From the NCBI RefSeq assembly GCF_016613475.2, contig NZ_CP071517.1, positions 620,001 through 684,000 on the forward strand: DNA of 64,000 bases, given 5' to 3'. Numbering within the stretch: position 1 is the stretch's first letter; every line of letters starts with the position of its first letter. The stretch is from Lysobacter arenosi (GTDB taxonomy: Bacteria > Pseudomonadota > Gammaproteobacteria > Xanthomonadales > Xanthomonadaceae). A model generated the notes under the pieces. It was not told the DNA's origin. It saw nothing but the letters and a program-made list of their open reading frames with translations, and made no database searches. This document shows, piece by piece, positions 48,823 to 59,407 of the stretch. The position numbers and the translations under genes are program-made.

Positions 48823-50310
48823 ATGAGCAAGGAACTGTTGCTGGTCGTGGATGCAGTCGCCAACGAGAAGGGCGTACCGCGTGAAGTCATCTTCGAGGCC
48901 ATCGAGGCCGCGTTGGCTTCGGCCGCGAAGAAGCGCTATCACGATGAAGACGTGCTCGTGCGCGTCGCCATCGACCAGAAGGACGGCAGCTACGAGACCT
49001 TCCGCCGCATGGAAGTGGTCGCCGACGACGTCGTCATGGAGTCGCCGGACCGCCAGATCCGCATGATGGACGCGATCGACGAAGTCGAAGGCGTCGAAGT
49101 CGGCGATTACATCGAAGAGCAGATCGAGAACCCGGAGTTCGGCCGCATCGCCGCCCAGGCCGCCAAGCAGGTCATCGTCCAGCGCGTGCGCGAGGCCGAG
49201 CGCCAGCAGGTCGTCGACGGCTGGAAGGATCGTGTCGGCGAGCTGGTCACCGGCGTGGTCAAGCGCGTCGAGCGCGGCAACATCTACGTCGACCTCGGCG
49301 GCAACGCCGAAGCGATCATCCCCAAGGACAAGGGCATCCCGCGTGACGTCCTGCGTACTGGCGACCGCGTCCGCGGTTACCTGTTCGACGTGCGCAGCGA
49401 GCCGCGCGGCCCGCAGCTGTTCATCAGCCGCGCAGCCCCGGAATTCATGATCGAGCTGTTCAAGCTCGAAGTGCCGGAAGTCGGCCAGGGCCTGGTCTCG
49501 ATCAAGGCCTGCGCACGCGATCCGGGCGACCGCGCCAAGATCGCCGTGCTCGCCCACGACAACCGCACCGATCCGATCGGCGCCTGCATCGGCATGCGCG
49601 GTTCGCGCGTGCAGGCCGTGAGCAACGAGCTCAACGGCGAGCGCGTTGACATCGTGCTGTGGTCCGACAACCCGGCCCAGTTCGTCATCAATGCGATGGC
49701 GCCGGCCGAAGTGCAGTCGATCATCGTCGATGAAGAAAAGCATTCGATGGACCTGGCCGTGGCCGAGGACCGTCTGGCCCAGGCGATCGGCAAGGGCGGG
49801 CAGAACGTGCGCCTGGCCAGCCGCCTGTCGGGCTGGCAGCTCAACGTGATGACCCAGGACCAGGTCACCGCCAAGTCCGAGGCCGAGCAGACCGCCGCCA
49901 AGTCGCTGTTCCAGGAGAAGCTCGAAGTCGACGAGGAAATCGCCGGCATCCTGGTCTCGGAAGGCTTCAGCACGGTCGAGGAAATTGCTTACGTCCCGGT
50001 CGGCGAGCTGCTCGCCGTCGAGGGCTTCGACGAGGACATCGTCGAGGAGCTGCGTTCGCGTGCCCGCGACGCGCTGCTCAACGAGGCCCTGGCTGCCGAG
50101 GAGGAGCTCGACGAGCACCAGCCGGCGGCCGACCTGCTCGAGCTGGAAGGCATGGACGAAGCCACCGCCTACGCGCTTGCCGCGCGTGGCGTGGTGACCC
50201 GTGACGATCTGGCCGATATGGCGACGGACGAGCTGACCGATATCGAAGGTATCGACGAAGCCCGTGCTGCCGCTTTGATCATGGAAGCGCGCAAGCACTG
50301 GTTTGAATGA
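48823..50310 (+). CDS. nusA: Transcription termination/antitermination factor NusA
   Basis: RNA-polymerase-binding factor for pausing, termination and antitermination. The 495 residues match E. coli in length. Order: N-terminal polymerase-binding domain (KELLLVVDAVANEKGVPREV), S1 domain near 135-200 (GVVKRVERGNIYVDLGGNAE), KH domains with DPIGACIGMRGSRVQAV and AIGKGGQNVRLASRLSGW, then two acidic C-terminal repeats (ILVSEGFSTVEEIAYVP; LELEGMDEATAYALAARGV). The ATG at 48823 follows CGGAG. NusA is a known autoregulator of this operon in E. coli. Confidence 0.98.
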   Translation: MSKELLLVVDAVANEKGVPREVIFEAIEAALASAAKKRYHDEDVLVRVAIDQKDGSYETFRRMEVVADDVVMESPDRQIRMMDAIDEVEGVEVGDYIEEQIENPEFGRIAAQAAKQVIVQRVREAERQQVVDGWKDRVGELVTGVVKRVERGNIYVDLGGNAEAIIPKDKGIPRDVLRTGDRVRGYLFDVRSEPRGPQLFISRAAPEFMIELFKLEVPEVGQGLVSIKACARDPGDRAKIAVLAHDNRTDPIGACIGMRGSRVQAVSNELNGERVDIVLWSDNPAQFVINAMAPAEVQSIIVDEEKHSMDLAVAEDRLAQAIGKGGQNVRLASRLSGWQLNVMTQDQVTAKSEAEQTAAKSLFQEKLEVDEEIAGILVSEGFSTVEEIAYVPVGELLAVEGFDEDIVEELRSRARDALLNEALAAEEELDEHQPAADLLELEGMDEATAYALAARGVVTRDDLADMATDELTDIEGIDEARAAALIMEARKHWFE

Positions 50311-50337
50311 ACCGGGTCGACTGAACAACGCGTAGTT

Positions 50338-50398
50338 CTGACCGGCCCAGTGCCGCAGGTCTAGAATGACGCCCACACGCGCGGGACTCGTCCCGCGC
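50338..50398 (+). promoter_or_regulatory. Possible internal promoter and hairpin before infB
   Basis: CTGACC (50338-50343) and TAGAAT (50362-50367) are 18 nt apart, giving a predicted start near 50374. Just downstream GCGCGGGAC-tc-GTCCCGCGC (50379-50398) is a perfect palindrome, ending 20 nt before the infB ATG and next to its GAGGA ribosome site at 50402-50406. It may control infB expression separately from nusA. Confidence 0.4.
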
Positions 50399-50418
50399 AA
50401 CGAGGACACGGAATCCGA

Positions 50419-53022
50419 ATGTCGCAGCAAACCACCATCCGCAAGCTGGCCGAACTGGTGAACACGCCGGTCGAGAAGTTGCTGGAGCAGCTGGCCGAGG
50501 CCGGCATGACTTTCAGCGGCCCCGACCAGGTCGTGACCAGTATCGAGAAAGTCAAGCTGCTCGGCTTCCTCAAGCGCGCCCATGGCAAGACCGAAAAGGT
50601 CGAAGCCAGCGACGACGCCGCGAAGAAGATCACCCTCAATCGCAGCCGCAAGCAGGAAATCACTGTCGGCGGCGGCAAGAACAAGACCACGGTCGACGTC
50701 GTCGTGCGAAAGAAGGTCACGCTGGTCAAGCCCAGCGAAGGCCAGTCGCCGGGTGACGAGCGCGCCGAGATCCTGCGCAAGCTGGAGGAATCCAAGCAGC
50801 GCAACCTTGCCGAGCAGGAAAAGCTGGCTGCCGACGACAAGCGTCGTGCCGACGCCATCGCGGCCACTCGCCGCGAGGCCGAGGAAGCCGCGCGCCTGAA
50901 GGCCGAGGAAGAGGAAAAGGCCAAGCTCGCCGACGCCAGCGTCCTCGTCGCCGACGAGGATGCTCCGGTCGTGCGCAAGCCGCCGAGCACGCACGGTCAC
51001 GGCCATCCGCCGGCCAAGCCTGCCGCACCGCGTGCCGCCGAGCCCGCTCGCGGCGCTCCGGCGCACAAGACCCGCGGCTCGCACGCGATGGTCGCAGGCG
51101 TCGAGGACGACGACCGCACCAACCGCTTCGCCGGCCAGATGCACCTGAGTGCATCGGACCGCGCGCGCCGCACCACCAACGTGCGTGGCAAGTCCAAGCC
51201 GCAGCGCCGCCAGAGCGAGCAGAGCCGGTCCGGCAGCGGTTTCACCCGCCCGACCGCTCCGATCGTGCGCGACGTCGCCATCGGCGAGACGATCACGGTT
51301 GCCGACCTCGCGCAGAAGATGGCGCTCAAGGGCGGCGACGTGGTCAAGGCGCTGTTCAAGATGGGCGTGATGGCGACGATCAACATGTCGATCGACCATG
51401 ACACCGCCGCGCTGGTGACCGAGGAACTCGGCCACAACGTGGTCAAGGCCGATGCCGGTTCCGCCGAGGACGCACTGCTCGCCCACGTCGAAGAGACGCA
51501 GGGCGACAAGATCGCGCGTCCGCCGGTCGTCACCATCATGGGCCACGTCGACCACGGCAAGACCTCGCTGCTGGATTACATCCGCCGCACCAAGGTCGCC
51601 TCCGGCGAAGCCGGCGGCATCACCCAGCACATTGGTGCCTACCACGTTGAAACCGACAAGGGCGTCATCAGCTTCCTCGACACCCCGGGCCACGCCGCTT
51701 TCACCTCGATGCGTGCACGCGGCGCCAAGCTGACCGACATCGTCGTGCTCGTGGTTGCCGCCGATGACGGCGTCATGCCGCAGACCAAGGAAGCCGTGCA
51801 GCACGCCAAGGCTGCCGGCGTGCCGCTGATCGTGGCGATCAACAAGATCGACAAGTCCGACGCCGATCCGCTGCGGGTCAAGAACGAACTGCTCAGCGAA
51901 GACGTCGTCGCCGAAGACTTCGGTGGCGAGACCCAGATGGTCGAGCTTTCCGCCAAGACCGGCCTGGGCGTCGACAACCTGCTCGATGCGATTTCGATCC
52001 AGGCCGAAGTGCTCGAACTGCGTGCGGTCGCCACCGGTCGTGCGACCGGCGTGGTGATCGAATCCTCGCTCGACAAGGGCCGTGGTCCGGTTGCGACCGT
52101 GCTGGTCCAGCAGGGCGAGCTGAAGAAGGGCGACTACCTCGTCTGCGGCGTGCAGTACGGCCGCGTGCGTGCGCTGTTCGACGAAACCGGTTCGCAGGTT
52201 CCGTCGGCAGGTCCGTCGATCCCGGTGCAGGTGCTCGGCCTGTCGGGCGTGCCCGATGCCGGCGACGACTTCGTCGTGGTCGAAGACGAGCGCCTGGCCA
52301 AGGACGTCGCCCAGCAGCGTGATGCCAAGCGTCGCGAGTCGCGCCTGGTCGCCGCCGCGGGCAACCGCATGGAAGACATCATGGCGCAGATGGGCAAGGG
52401 CGAGGGCCAGCTGAGCCTCAACCTGGTCATCAAGGCCGACGTGCAGGGTTCGGTCGAGGCACTGCGTCAGTCGCTGACGGCGCTGTCCAACGACCAGATC
52501 CGCATCAACGTGATCAGCTCCGGCGTGGGCGGCATCACCGAGTCCGACGCCAATGCCGCGGCCACCGCCAAGGCCACCGTGATCGGCTTCAACGTGCGCG
52601 CCGATGCGTCGGCACGCAAGGTGATCGACTCCTACGGCGTCGACCTGCGTTACTTCTCGATCATCTATGACGTGATCGACCAGGTGAAGCAGGTGGCTTC
52701 GGGCATCCTCGGCGTCGAGATCCGCGAAGAGATCATCGGCACCGCCGAGGTCCGCGACGTGTTCCGCAGCTCGAAGTTCGGCGCGGTTGCCGGCTGCATG
52801 GTGGTCGAGGGCGTGGTCAAGCGCCACAAGCCGATCCGCGTGCTGCGCGACAACGCCGTGGTCTTCGAGGGCGAGCTGGAATCGCTGCGCCGCTTCAAGG
52901 AGAACGTCGACGAGGTGCGCAACGGCACCGAGTGCGGCATCGGCGTGAAGGCGTACAACGACGTCAAGCCCGGCGACCAGATCGAGTGCTTCGAGCGTAT
53001 CGAAGTCCAGCGCACGCTCTGA
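50419..53022 (+). CDS. infB: Translation initiation factor IF-2
   Basis: GTPase that brings fMet-tRNA to the 30S subunit. The 867-residue protein has an N-terminal IF2N helix ([20 protein letters not shown]), a charged Lys/Glu/Ala-rich linker, a second IF2N domain, and then the G domain: G1 [15 protein letters not shown]3 DTPGHAAF, G4 NKID, then domains II-IV with the C-terminal fMet-binding end ([20 protein letters not shown]). It is typical in length. It partners the initiator tRNA gene 3 kb upstream in function. Confidence 0.98.
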   Translation: MSQQTTIRKLAELVNTPVEKLLEQLAEAGMTFSGPDQVVTSIEKVKLLGFLKRAHGKTEKVEASDDAAKKITLNRSRKQEITVGGGKNKTTVDVVVRKKVTLVKPSEGQSPGDERAEILRKLEESKQRNLAEQEKLAADDKRRADAIAATRREAEEAARLKAEEEEKAKLADASVLVADEDAPVVRKPPSTHGHGHPPAKPAAPRAAEPARGAPAHKTRGSHAMVAGVEDDDRTNRFAGQMHLSASDRARRTTNVRGKSKPQRRQSEQSRSGSGFTRPTAPIVRDVAIGETITVADLAQKMALKGGDVVKALFKMGVMATINMSIDHDTAALVTEELGHNVVKADAGSAEDALLAHVEETQGDKIARPPVVTIMGHVDHGKTSLLDYIRRTKVASGEAGGITQHIGAYHVETDKGVISFLDTPGHAAFTSMRARGAKLTDIVVLVVAADDGVMPQTKEAVQHAKAAGVPLIVAINKIDKSDADPLRVKNELLSEDVVAEDFGGETQMVELSAKTGLGVDNLLDAISIQAEVLELRAVATGRATGVVIESSLDKGRGPVATVLVQQGELKKGDYLVCGVQYGRVRALFDETGSQVPSAGPSIPVQVLGLSGVPDAGDDFVVVEDERLAKDVAQQRDAKRRESRLVAAAGNRMEDIMAQMGKGEGQLSLNLVIKADVQGSVEALRQSLTALSNDQIRINVISSGVGGITESDANAAATAKATVIGFNVRADASARKVIDSYGVDLRYFSIIYDVIDQVKQVASGILGVEIREEIIGTAEVRDVFRSSKFGAVAGCMVVEGVVKRHKPIRVLRDNAVVFEGELESLRRFKENVDEVRNGTECGIGVKAYNDVKPGDQIECFERIEVQRTL

Positions 53023-53040
53023 TCCAGGAGCCCGCAGACC

Positions 53041-53418
53041 ATGCCGACCAAGTCGTTCCACCGCACCGATCGCGTTTCCGCCCAGCTCCGCAGGGAGCTG
53101 GGCACGATCGTGCACCAGGCCGTGCGCGAGCACGGCCTGCCGTCGGTCAGCGTGTCCGATGTCGAAATCACCCGTGACCTGGCCCATGCCAAGGTCTTCG
53201 TCACCGCGTTGCAGCAGGAGCGTTCCCGCGAGGCCGTCAAGGCGCTCAAGGAACTCGCCCCGCAACTGCGATTCCAGCTGGGCCGCGCGGTGAAGATGCG
53301 GCACGTGCCCGAGCTGCACTTCCACTACGACGACTCGGTCGATCGTGGTGAGCGCATCGACAACCTGCTGCGTGACGAAGCCGGCCCGGCGCCGGCTGAC
53401 GACGACAGCGAAAGCTGA
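53041..53418 (+). CDS. rbfA: Ribosome-binding factor A
   Basis: Small KH-like protein that assists late 16S rRNA 5'-end maturation and cold adaptation. The 125 residues show SFHRTDRVSAQLRRELGTIV at the start, VSDVEITRDLAHAKVFVT, and the signature RAVKMRHVPELHFHYDDSVD. An acidic tail ends it. It lies 18 nt after infB and 96 nt before truB, the conserved order. Confidence 0.97.
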   Translation: MPTKSFHRTDRVSAQLRRELGTIVHQAVREHGLPSVSVSDVEITRDLAHAKVFVTALQQERSREAVKALKELAPQLRFQLGRAVKMRHVPELHFHYDDSVDRGERIDNLLRDEAGPAPADDDSES

Positions 53419-53514
53419 GAGGGTTGAGGGGGCCGATGGCCCCCCAGTTGCAGCCGTCCCGTATACGCGGGAACGTACGCGCATCCCGGCCGACCCGCAC
53501 GATTCCCGGACCTG

Positions 53515-54486
53515 ATGAGAAAGAAGCCCCGTACCGTGTTCCGTGCGCTCGACGGCATCGTCCTGCTGGACAAGCCGCAGGGCCTGAGCTCGAACCAGGC
53601 GCTGCAGCAGGTGCGCCACCTGTTCCGCGCCGAGAAAGGCGGCCACACCGGCAGCCTCGATCCGCTGGCCACCGGCCTGCTGCCGATCTGCTTCGGCGAG
53701 GCGACCAAAATCGCCGGCCTGCTATTGGGGTCGAGCAAGGCCTACGAGACCACCGCGGTGCTCGGCCTGACCACCGACAGCGACGACGCCGACGGCGCGC
53801 CGCTGCTGCAGCGCCCCGTCCCCGAACTCGACGACGCCACCATCGAAGCTGCACTGGCACCGCTGCGCGGCGCCATCCGCCAGCGCGCACCGATCTACTC
53901 CGCGCTGAAGCAGGGCGGCGAGCCGTTGTATGCCAAGGCACGTCGTGGCGAAGCCATCGAGGCCCCGGAGCGCGATGTCGTCGTGCACCGCTTCGACCTC
54001 CTGGGTAGCGAGCAGGGACCCGATGGCACGCGCCTGCGCCTGCATGTCGAATGCGGCTCCGGCACCTATGTCCGCAGCCTGGTCCGCGACCTCGGCGAGG
54101 CGCTGGGCTGCGGTGCCCACGTCGCCAGCCTGCGCCGGCTCTGGGTCGATCCGTTCAGCCAGCCGCGCATGTTCACGCTGGATGCCTTGCGCGAGATCGC
54201 GGCCCGGGGCGAGGCCGTTCTCGACGGCTGCCTGCTGCCGATCGAGGCCGGCCTGAGCGCCTTCCCGCGCGCCGCGATCGACGCCGAGGCCGCGCTGCGT
54301 TTCGGTCACGGCCAGACCATCGACTGCGAGGCGGGCGAGGACGGCCTGGTCGCGGTCTACTCGCTCGCCGGGCGCTGCCTGGGCCTGGCACAGCGCGAGG
54401 GCGGCAAGCTGTCGCCGCGGCGCCTGTTCCGCTGGGCGGCGGCCGCGACCCGCGAGCCTGAACAGCCGGTAGCGCCTTCGGCCTGA
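53515..54486 (+). CDS. truB: tRNA pseudouridine synthase B
   Basis: Makes pseudouridine 55 in the T loop of tRNAs. The 323-residue protein has [20 protein letters not shown] and the catalytic Asp in [20 protein letters not shown]. The downstream [20 protein letters not shown] and [19 protein letters not shown] blocks are conserved, as is a C-terminal PUA-like end. Start ATG at 53515 ([14 protein letters not shown]). Confidence 0.97.
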   Translation: MRKKPRTVFRALDGIVLLDKPQGLSSNQALQQVRHLFRAEKGGHTGSLDPLATGLLPICFGEATKIAGLLLGSSKAYETTAVLGLTTDSDDADGAPLLQRPVPELDDATIEAALAPLRGAIRQRAPIYSALKQGGEPLYAKARRGEAIEAPERDVVVHRFDLLGSEQGPDGTRLRLHVECGSGTYVRSLVRDLGEALGCGAHVASLRRLWVDPFSQPRMFTLDALREIAARGEAVLDGCLLPIEAGLSAFPRAAIDAEAALRFGHGQTIDCEAGEDGLVAVYSLAGRCLGLAQREGGKLSPRRLFRWAAAATREPEQPVAPSA

Positions 54487-54540
54487 ATGGCCAAACGCTT
54501 GTCGGTTGTCACAATTCAGGTCGCAATCGCCGGGGCGGGC

Positions 54541-54549
54541 TGATACAAT
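54541..54549 (+). promoter_or_regulatory. Extended -10 promoter of rpsO
   Basis: TGATACAAT combines the TGn extension with TACAAT (54544-54549). The -35 region (TCGCAA, 54521-54526) is poor, as often with extended -10 promoters. It would give a leader of about 130 nt before rpsO, room for translational autoregulation by S15. Confidence 0.5.
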
Positions 54550-54684
54550 TTCGCCGCTTTTCAAGCACTTCAGTATTTCCTTCAGCACCATTCCAGAAAA
54601 CGGCGGGCCCAGGCGGTGCGTTGGCGCGGATTGACCGCGACCGATTCGCTTCTGCAGGCCACGCATCTACGAGGCAATTCAACG

Positions 54685-54945
54685 ATGTCCATCGACACCA
54701 GCAAAGTTATTGAAGACAACAAGCGCGGCGCCAACGACACCGGTTCGCCGGAAGTCCAGGTCGCCCTGCTGACCGCACGCATCGAGCAGCTCACCGGCCA
54801 CTTCAAGGTCCACAAGCAGGACCACCACAGCCGCCGCGGTCTGCTCCAGATGGTCAACCGCCGCCGCAGCCTGCTCGACTACCTCAAGCGCAAGGACAAC
54901 GAGCGCTACAAGGCACTGATCGAGAAACTCGGCCTGCGTCGCTAA
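54685..54945 (+). CDS. rpsO: 30S ribosomal protein S15
   Basis: Primary 16S-binding protein of the 30S platform, 86 residues. Four-helix layout with [20 protein letters not shown], the rRNA-contact loop [15 protein letters not shown], and [18 protein letters not shown]. The ATG at 54685 is chosen over upstream in-frame codons because homology begins at [15 protein letters not shown]. In E. coli S15 represses its own translation through a leader pseudoknot; the long leader here would allow the same. Confidence 0.98.
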   Translation: MSIDTSKVIEDNKRGANDTGSPEVQVALLTARIEQLTGHFKVHKQDHHSRRGLLQMVNRRRSLLDYLKRKDNERYKALIEKLGLRR

Positions 54946-54957
54946 ACGCACTACCTA

Positions 54958-54990
54958 CCGCGGCGCAGCGATGCGCCGCGGTTTGTTTTT
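54958..54990 (+). terminator. Intrinsic terminator between rpsO and pnp
   Basis: CCGCGGCGCA (54958-54967), loop GCGA, then TGCGCCGCGG (54972-54981) and TTTGTTTTT. A strong hairpin with a 10-bp stem. Since pnp follows 137 nt later, it should end most rpsO transcripts and leave pnp to its own promoter or read-through, as in E. coli. Confidence 0.92.
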
Positions 54991-55127
54991 AAGCTTCGAA
55001 GTTTTTCCCGCAGGCCGAACAGGCCTGCACGTGTTTTCAACACACAAGAATCCCAGGCCGCACTGTCGGCCGACCGGAGCGGGGCAGGGGCCCCGACCGG
55101 ACCGCATCGAAACGATAGGAACCCAAC

Positions 55128-57236
55128 GTGGCAAAAATCACCAAGACCTTTCAGTACGGCAACCATCAGGTAACGCTGGAAACCGGCGAGATCGCCCGCC
55201 AGGCCGGCGGCGCAGTCCTCGTCAAGATGGACGACACCGTACTGCTGGTCACCGCCGTGGCTGCCAAGAGCGCGCGCGAAGGCCAGGACTTCTTCCCGCT
55301 GACCGTGGACTACCAGGAGAAGTTCTACGCTGGTGGCCGCATCCCGGGTGGCTTCTTCAAGCGTGAGGGCCGTGCGACCGAGAAGGAGACGCTGATCTCC
55401 CGCCTCATCGACCGCCCGATCCGTCCGCTGTTCCCGGAAGACTTCCGCAACGAAGTCCAGATCATCGCCACCGTGATGTCGATGAACCCGGAAATCGACG
55501 GTGACATCCCGGCGCTGATCGGCGCTTCGGCTGCCATGGCCCTGACCGGTGCGCCGTTCGACGGCCCGATCGGCGCTGCCAAGGTCGGTTACAAGAACGG
55601 CCAGTACCTGCTGAACCCGACCGTGTCCGAGCTGGCTGACTCCGAGCTGGAGCTCGTCGTCGCCGGTACCTCGAACGCGGTGCTGATGGTCGAGTCCGAA
55701 GCCAAGGTGCTGTCGGAAGACGTGATGCTGGGCGCGGTGATGTTCGGTCATCGCGAGATGCAGAAGGTCATCAACATCATCAACGAACTGGTCGTCGAAG
55801 CCGGCACCAAGTCGTGGGACTGGAAGGCTCCGGCCAAGAACGACGCCCTGATCGGCGCGCTCAAGGAAGCCGTTGGCAGCCAGCTCGAGCAGGCCTTCCA
55901 GGTCCGCGACAAGCTGCAGCGCCGCGACGCCATCAGCGCGATCAAGAAGGACGTGCTGCAGTCGCTGGCCGGCCGCGCCGAAGCCGATGGCTGGAGCACC
56001 GGTGAGCTGTCGAAGGAATTCGGCGAGCTCGAGTACCAGACCATGCGCAACTCGGTGCTCAGCACCAAGGTCCGCATCGACGGTCGCGCCCTCGACACCG
56101 TCCGCCCGATCGCCTCGAAGGTGAGCGTGCTGCCGCGTACCCACGGCTCCTCGCTGTTCACCCGCGGTGAAACGCAGGCGATCGTGGTTGCCACCCTGGG
56201 CACCGCGCGCGACGGCCAGATCATCGACGCCGTCTCGGGCGAGTACAAGGAACACTTCCTGTTCCATTACAACTTCCCCCCGTTCTCGGTCGGTGAAGCT
56301 GGCCGCATGATGGGTCCGAAGCGTCGCGAAATCGGCCACGGCCGCCTCGCCAAGCGCGGCGTGCTCGCCGTCATGCCGACGATGGAAGAGTTCCCGTACA
56401 CCATCCGCGTCGTCTCGGAAATCACCGAGTCGAACGGCTCCTCGTCGATGGCATCGGTCTGCGGTTCGTCGCTGGCGCTGATGGACGCGGGCGTGCCGAT
56501 CAAGGCACCGGTCGCCGGCATCGCGATGGGCCTGGTGAAGGAAGGCGACAACTTCGTCGTCCTGTCCGACATCCTCGGTGACGAAGATCACCTGGGCGAC
56601 ATGGACTTCAAGGTGGCCGGTACCTCGGAAGGTATCTCGGCGCTGCAGATGGACATCAAGATCCAGGGCATCACCGAAGAAATCATGAAGGCCGCTCTGG
56701 CCCAGGCCAAGGCCGGCCGCCTGCACATCCTCGGCGAGATGGCCAACGCCATCACCACGCCGCGCGGTGAGCTGAGCGAGTTCGCTCCGCGCCTGCTGAC
56801 GATGAAGATCCATCCGGACAAGATCCGCGAAGTGATCGGCAAGGGTGGTTCGACCATCCAGGCCATCACCAAGGAAACCGGTACGCAGATCGACATCCAG
56901 GACGACGGCACGATCGTCATCGCTTCGGTCAATGCCGCCGCCGCCCAGGCTGCGAAGGCACGCATCGAGCAGATCACCTCCGACGTCGAGCCGGGCCGCA
57001 TCTACGAGGGCAAGGTCGCCAAGATCATGGACTTCGGTGCATTCGTCACGATCCTGCCGGGCAAGGACGGTCTCGTCCACGTCTCGCAGATCTCCAGCGA
57101 GCGCGTCGAGAAGGTCTCCGACAAGCTCAAGGAAGGCGATGTCGTGAAGGTCAAGGTGCTGGAAGTCGACAAGCAGGGCCGTATCCGCCTGTCGATCAAG
57201 GCCGTCGAGGAAGGCGAGGGCGTGCCGGCTGAGTAA
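55128..57236 (+). CDS. pnp: Polyribonucleotide nucleotidyltransferase (PNPase)
   Basis: Phosphate-dependent 3'-to-5' exoribonuclease and component of the RNA degradosome. The 702 residues include RNase PH core 1 (about 1-230), an all-helical domain, RNase PH core 2 with the phosphate-site region [17 protein letters not shown], then KH ([18 protein letters not shown]) and S1 ([20 protein letters not shown]) domains. GTG start at 55128 with AGGAAC upstream. In E. coli RNase III cleaves a leader hairpin for autocontrol; the 137-nt gap could hold one. Confidence 0.98.
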   Translation: MAKITKTFQYGNHQVTLETGEIARQAGGAVLVKMDDTVLLVTAVAAKSAREGQDFFPLTVDYQEKFYAGGRIPGGFFKREGRATEKETLISRLIDRPIRPLFPEDFRNEVQIIATVMSMNPEIDGDIPALIGASAAMALTGAPFDGPIGAAKVGYKNGQYLLNPTVSELADSELELVVAGTSNAVLMVESEAKVLSEDVMLGAVMFGHREMQKVINIINELVVEAGTKSWDWKAPAKNDALIGALKEAVGSQLEQAFQVRDKLQRRDAISAIKKDVLQSLAGRAEADGWSTGELSKEFGELEYQTMRNSVLSTKVRIDGRALDTVRPIASKVSVLPRTHGSSLFTRGETQAIVVATLGTARDGQIIDAVSGEYKEHFLFHYNFPPFSVGEAGRMMGPKRREIGHGRLAKRGVLAVMPTMEEFPYTIRVVSEITESNGSSSMASVCGSSLALMDAGVPIKAPVAGIAMGLVKEGDNFVVLSDILGDEDHLGDMDFKVAGTSEGISALQMDIKIQGITEEIMKAALAQAKAGRLHILGEMANAITTPRGELSEFAPRLLTMKIHPDKIREVIGKGGSTIQAITKETGTQIDIQDDGTIVIASVNAAAAQAAKARIEQITSDVEPGRIYEGKVAKIMDFGAFVTILPGKDGLVHVSQISSERVEKVSDKLKEGDVVKVKVLEVDKQGRIRLSIKAVEEGEGVPAE

Positions 57237-57263
57237 GCCGCGCCGCTGCATCGCTGGAATCTG

Positions 57264-57289
57264 AAAAAGCGGGCTTCGGCCCGCTTTTT
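57264..57289. terminator. Bidirectional intrinsic terminator between pnp and the sensor kinase gene
   Basis: AAAAAGCGGGC-TTCG-GCCCGCTTTTT: a perfect stem with a UUCG tetraloop and runs of A and T on both sides, so it can stop transcription from both convergent genes. It lies 27 nt after pnp and 7 nt from the kinase stop. Confidence 0.95.
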
Positions 57290-57296
57290 CTTTGGG

Positions 57297-58571
57297 TCAG
57301 GCCACGAAGCGCAGCGTTGTCGTCGTCCCATGCCCGGTGTCGGAGGCAATGTCGAGCTTCCAGCCCAGGTGCTCGCACAGGCGCGAGATCAGGTCCAGGC
57401 CGATGCCGCCGCCCTGGCGCTCGCCGCCGCCGCGAGCGAGCCTGGCGTAGATCTCGCTGATCTCCTCGGGCGTCATGCCGTGGCCCGGGTCGTCGATGAC
57501 GACGGTCGCCGGTGCTTCGAGGCGGATGGAGATCTCGCCGCGATCGCTGTGTTCGATCGCGTTGCGCAGCAGGTTGCCTATGGCCGCCTGCACGATCGGC
57601 AACGGCGCCAGGATCTGGCTGGGCTGCAGCGCCGACACCGTCAGGGCAAGGTCCTTGTCCTGGGTCAGGTGACGGTGGTCGTCGACGATCTCGGGCAGCA
57701 ACTGGTCGAGCTCGACGTGGTCGCTGACGCGGGCCAGTCGCGCCGGGTCCTTGGCCAGCACCAGCAGCAGCGAGATCAGTTGTTCGACGTCGCGGGCCGT
57801 GCGCTGGATGCGGTTGAGCTGGCCGCGCGTACCGGCGGGAACGTCGGCCTGTTGCAACGCGATTTCGGTGGCGCCGGCGATCACCGCAATCGGCGTGCGC
57901 AGCTCATGGCTGGCGCTGTCGATGAAAGTGCGCTCGCGCTCGACGAAGCGGTCGTTGCGCTGCAGGTAGTCGTTGAGTGCGTCGGCAATCACCACCAGTT
58001 CGGCGCTGGCCGACTCGGGCACGACGATGCGCTGGCCTGGCTGGTCCGGTTGCAGGCGGGCGATGTCCTGGGCGACGTTGCTCAGCGGGCGGACCAGGCG
58101 GTTGACGCTCCATGCGATGGCGATGCCGAGCAGCACGATCATGGTCACCGCCGAGCCGATCACCGTCAGGCTCATGTCGAACTCGCGCTGCTCCAGGTCG
58201 GTGATGTCGAGTGCCAGCATCATTCGCCGGCCGTCCTGTTCGCGCACCAGCACCACCCGCTCGACACCGTCCAGCATCACGTCGTCATGCACGCCCGGTT
58301 CGAGCGAGCGCAGCGCCGATGGGATGTCGGCGGGATTGCGGCCATCGAACAGGGCGATGTTGGAGGTGTCGACCCAGTGGTAGTCGGGGTCCTTCTGGCT
58401 GAGTTCGCCGATGTGGTCGAGCTCGGCGTTAAGCAGGCTCTGCCAGACCAGCTGCTCGGCGTGCTCGTTGACCAGGAATCCATGCAGGATCACCGCGACG
58501 GTCAACACGACCACGTAGCCGATCAATCCCAGCAGGATGCGCCGGCGCAGGCCCGAACGTGGTGTGCTCAT
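57297..58571 (-). CDS. Sensor histidine kinase
   Basis: A 424-residue inner-membrane kinase. Two membrane helices (about 12-33 and 135-156) flank a periplasmic sensor of about 100 residues. A HAMP linker (NRLVRPLSNVAQDIARL) follows, then the dimerisation helix with phospho-acceptor His222 in FIDSASHELRTPIAVI. The ATP-binding domain has the N box (NLLRNAIEHS), G1 (DDPGHGMTPEEI) and G2 (GGGIGLDLI). Its start overlaps the response-regulator stop (ATGA). The neighbours suggest it senses envelope stress, cations or lipid state, as PmrB/PhoQ types do; the signal itself is unknown. Confidence 0.93.
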   Translation of the reverse strand: MSTPRSGLRRRILLGLIGYVVVLTVAVILHGFLVNEHAEQLVWQSLLNAELDHIGELSQKDPDYHWVDTSNIALFDGRNPADIPSALRSLEPGVHDDVMLDGVERVVLVREQDGRRMMLALDITDLEQREFDMSLTVIGSAVTMIVLLGIAIAWSVNRLVRPLSNVAQDIARLQPDQPGQRIVVPESASAELVVIADALNDYLQRNDRFVERERTFIDSASHELRTPIAVIAGATEIALQQADVPAGTRGQLNRIQRTARDVEQLISLLLVLAKDPARLARVSDHVELDQLLPEIVDDHRHLTQDKDLALTVSALQPSQILAPLPIVQAAIGNLLRNAIEHSDRGEISIRLEAPATVVIDDPGHGMTPEEISEIYARLARGGGERQGGGIGLDLISRLCEHLGWKLDIASDTGHGTTTTLRFVA

Positions 58572-59293
58572 CGCTGCTCGTCCGATTCTTGCGACGCGTC
58601 GTGGCCATCATGGCTGGCCACACCCTTGTCGACGATGCGATAGCCCACGCGCGGCAGCGTCTGGATCAGCTTCACGTCGAACGGACCGTCGACGCTGCGA
58701 CGCAGTTCGTAGATATGCGAGCGCAGCATGTCGCCATCGGGCGGCTCGTCACCCCACAGCGCGTGCTCGAGGCGATCGCGCGTGACCGCGGCAGGGCTGG
58801 CCTGCATCAGCACTTCCAGCAGCTTGCGACACGCCGGGTACAGGTGCAGCGTCTTGCCGGCGCGGGTCACGTCGAGGGTGGTGAGGTCCAGGCGCAGGTC
58901 GGCGACCTTCAGCACACGACTGCGTCCGCGACCCGTCGCCCGCGCCACGAGCGCTTCGAGGCGGACTTCGAGTTCGGGCAGGTCGAACGGCTTGGTCAGG
59001 TAGTCGTCCGCACCGGCGCGGAATCCGGCGATCTTGTCGGGCAGTTCGTCGCGTGCGGTCAACATCAGCACCGGCATGTCGCGACCGGCATCGCGCAGCC
59101 GGCTCAGCACTTCGCGACCGTCCATGCGCGGCAGCCCCCAGTCCAGCACGACTGCGTCGAAGTCCTGGGTGATGGCCAGGTGCAGCCCGGTCGGGCCGTC
59201 AGGTGCTGCGTCGAGCGTGTAGCCGCGTGCTTCGAAGTAGTCGAAGAGATTGGCGACCAGATTGCGATTGTCTTCCACCACCAGCACGCGCAT
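58568..59293 (-). CDS. OmpR/PhoB family response regulator
   Basis: A 241-residue regulator: receiver domain with phospho-acceptor Asp51 (AVVLDWGLPRMDG), acidic pocket VVEDN, the switch Thr in MLTARDE and Lys in DYLTKPFDLPEL. The C-terminal winged helix (about 125-225) reads HLYPACRKLLEVLMQAS, HIYELRRSVDG and TLPRVGYRI. I chose the ATG at 59291-59293 (MRVLVVEDN), which has AAGG upstream; an ATG six codons earlier (59311) is possible. It pairs with the kinase gene it overlaps and diverges from the phosphatase-EptA pair, its probable targets. Confidence 0.93.
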   Translation of the reverse strand: MRVLVVEDNRNLVANLFDYFEARGYTLDAAPDGPTGLHLAITQDFDAVVLDWGLPRMDGREVLSRLRDAGRDMPVLMLTARDELPDKIAGFRAGADDYLTKPFDLPELEVRLEALVARATGRGRSRVLKVADLRLDLTTLDVTRAGKTLHLYPACRKLLEVLMQASPAAVTRDRLEHALWGDEPPDGDMLRSHIYELRRSVDGPFDVKLIQTLPRVGYRIVDKGVASHDGHDASQESDEQR

Positions 59294-59385
59294 AGGCAAT
59301 CGCCTTTTCATCCAACGGTTCGTTCACCAATGGTAGCGGGCATGCCGCACCCAGCCCTGCAGTGTCGGCTTGCGCCCGTCGGAAT

Positions 59386-59407
59386 ATCGTCGGAACGGCC
59401 CGACGAT
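59386..59407. promoter_or_regulatory. Inverted repeat in the divergent control region
   Basis: ATCGTCGG (59386-59393) and CCGACGAT (59400-59407) are perfect 8-bp arms around 6 nt. They lie in the 313-bp gap between the response regulator and the PAP2 gene, a stretch otherwise without a supported gene: one frame is open through it but has no homology. There is no T-run. A binding site for the response regulator is the simplest reading. Confidence 0.4.

Noticed and set aside
48475..53646. A 1,723-codon open frame on the minus strand opposite nusA-infB-rbfA
   Set aside because: It is the complement of strongly supported genes with high GC at third positions, which removes stop codons from the antisense frame. 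Its product is His/Arg/Asp-rich with no domain.
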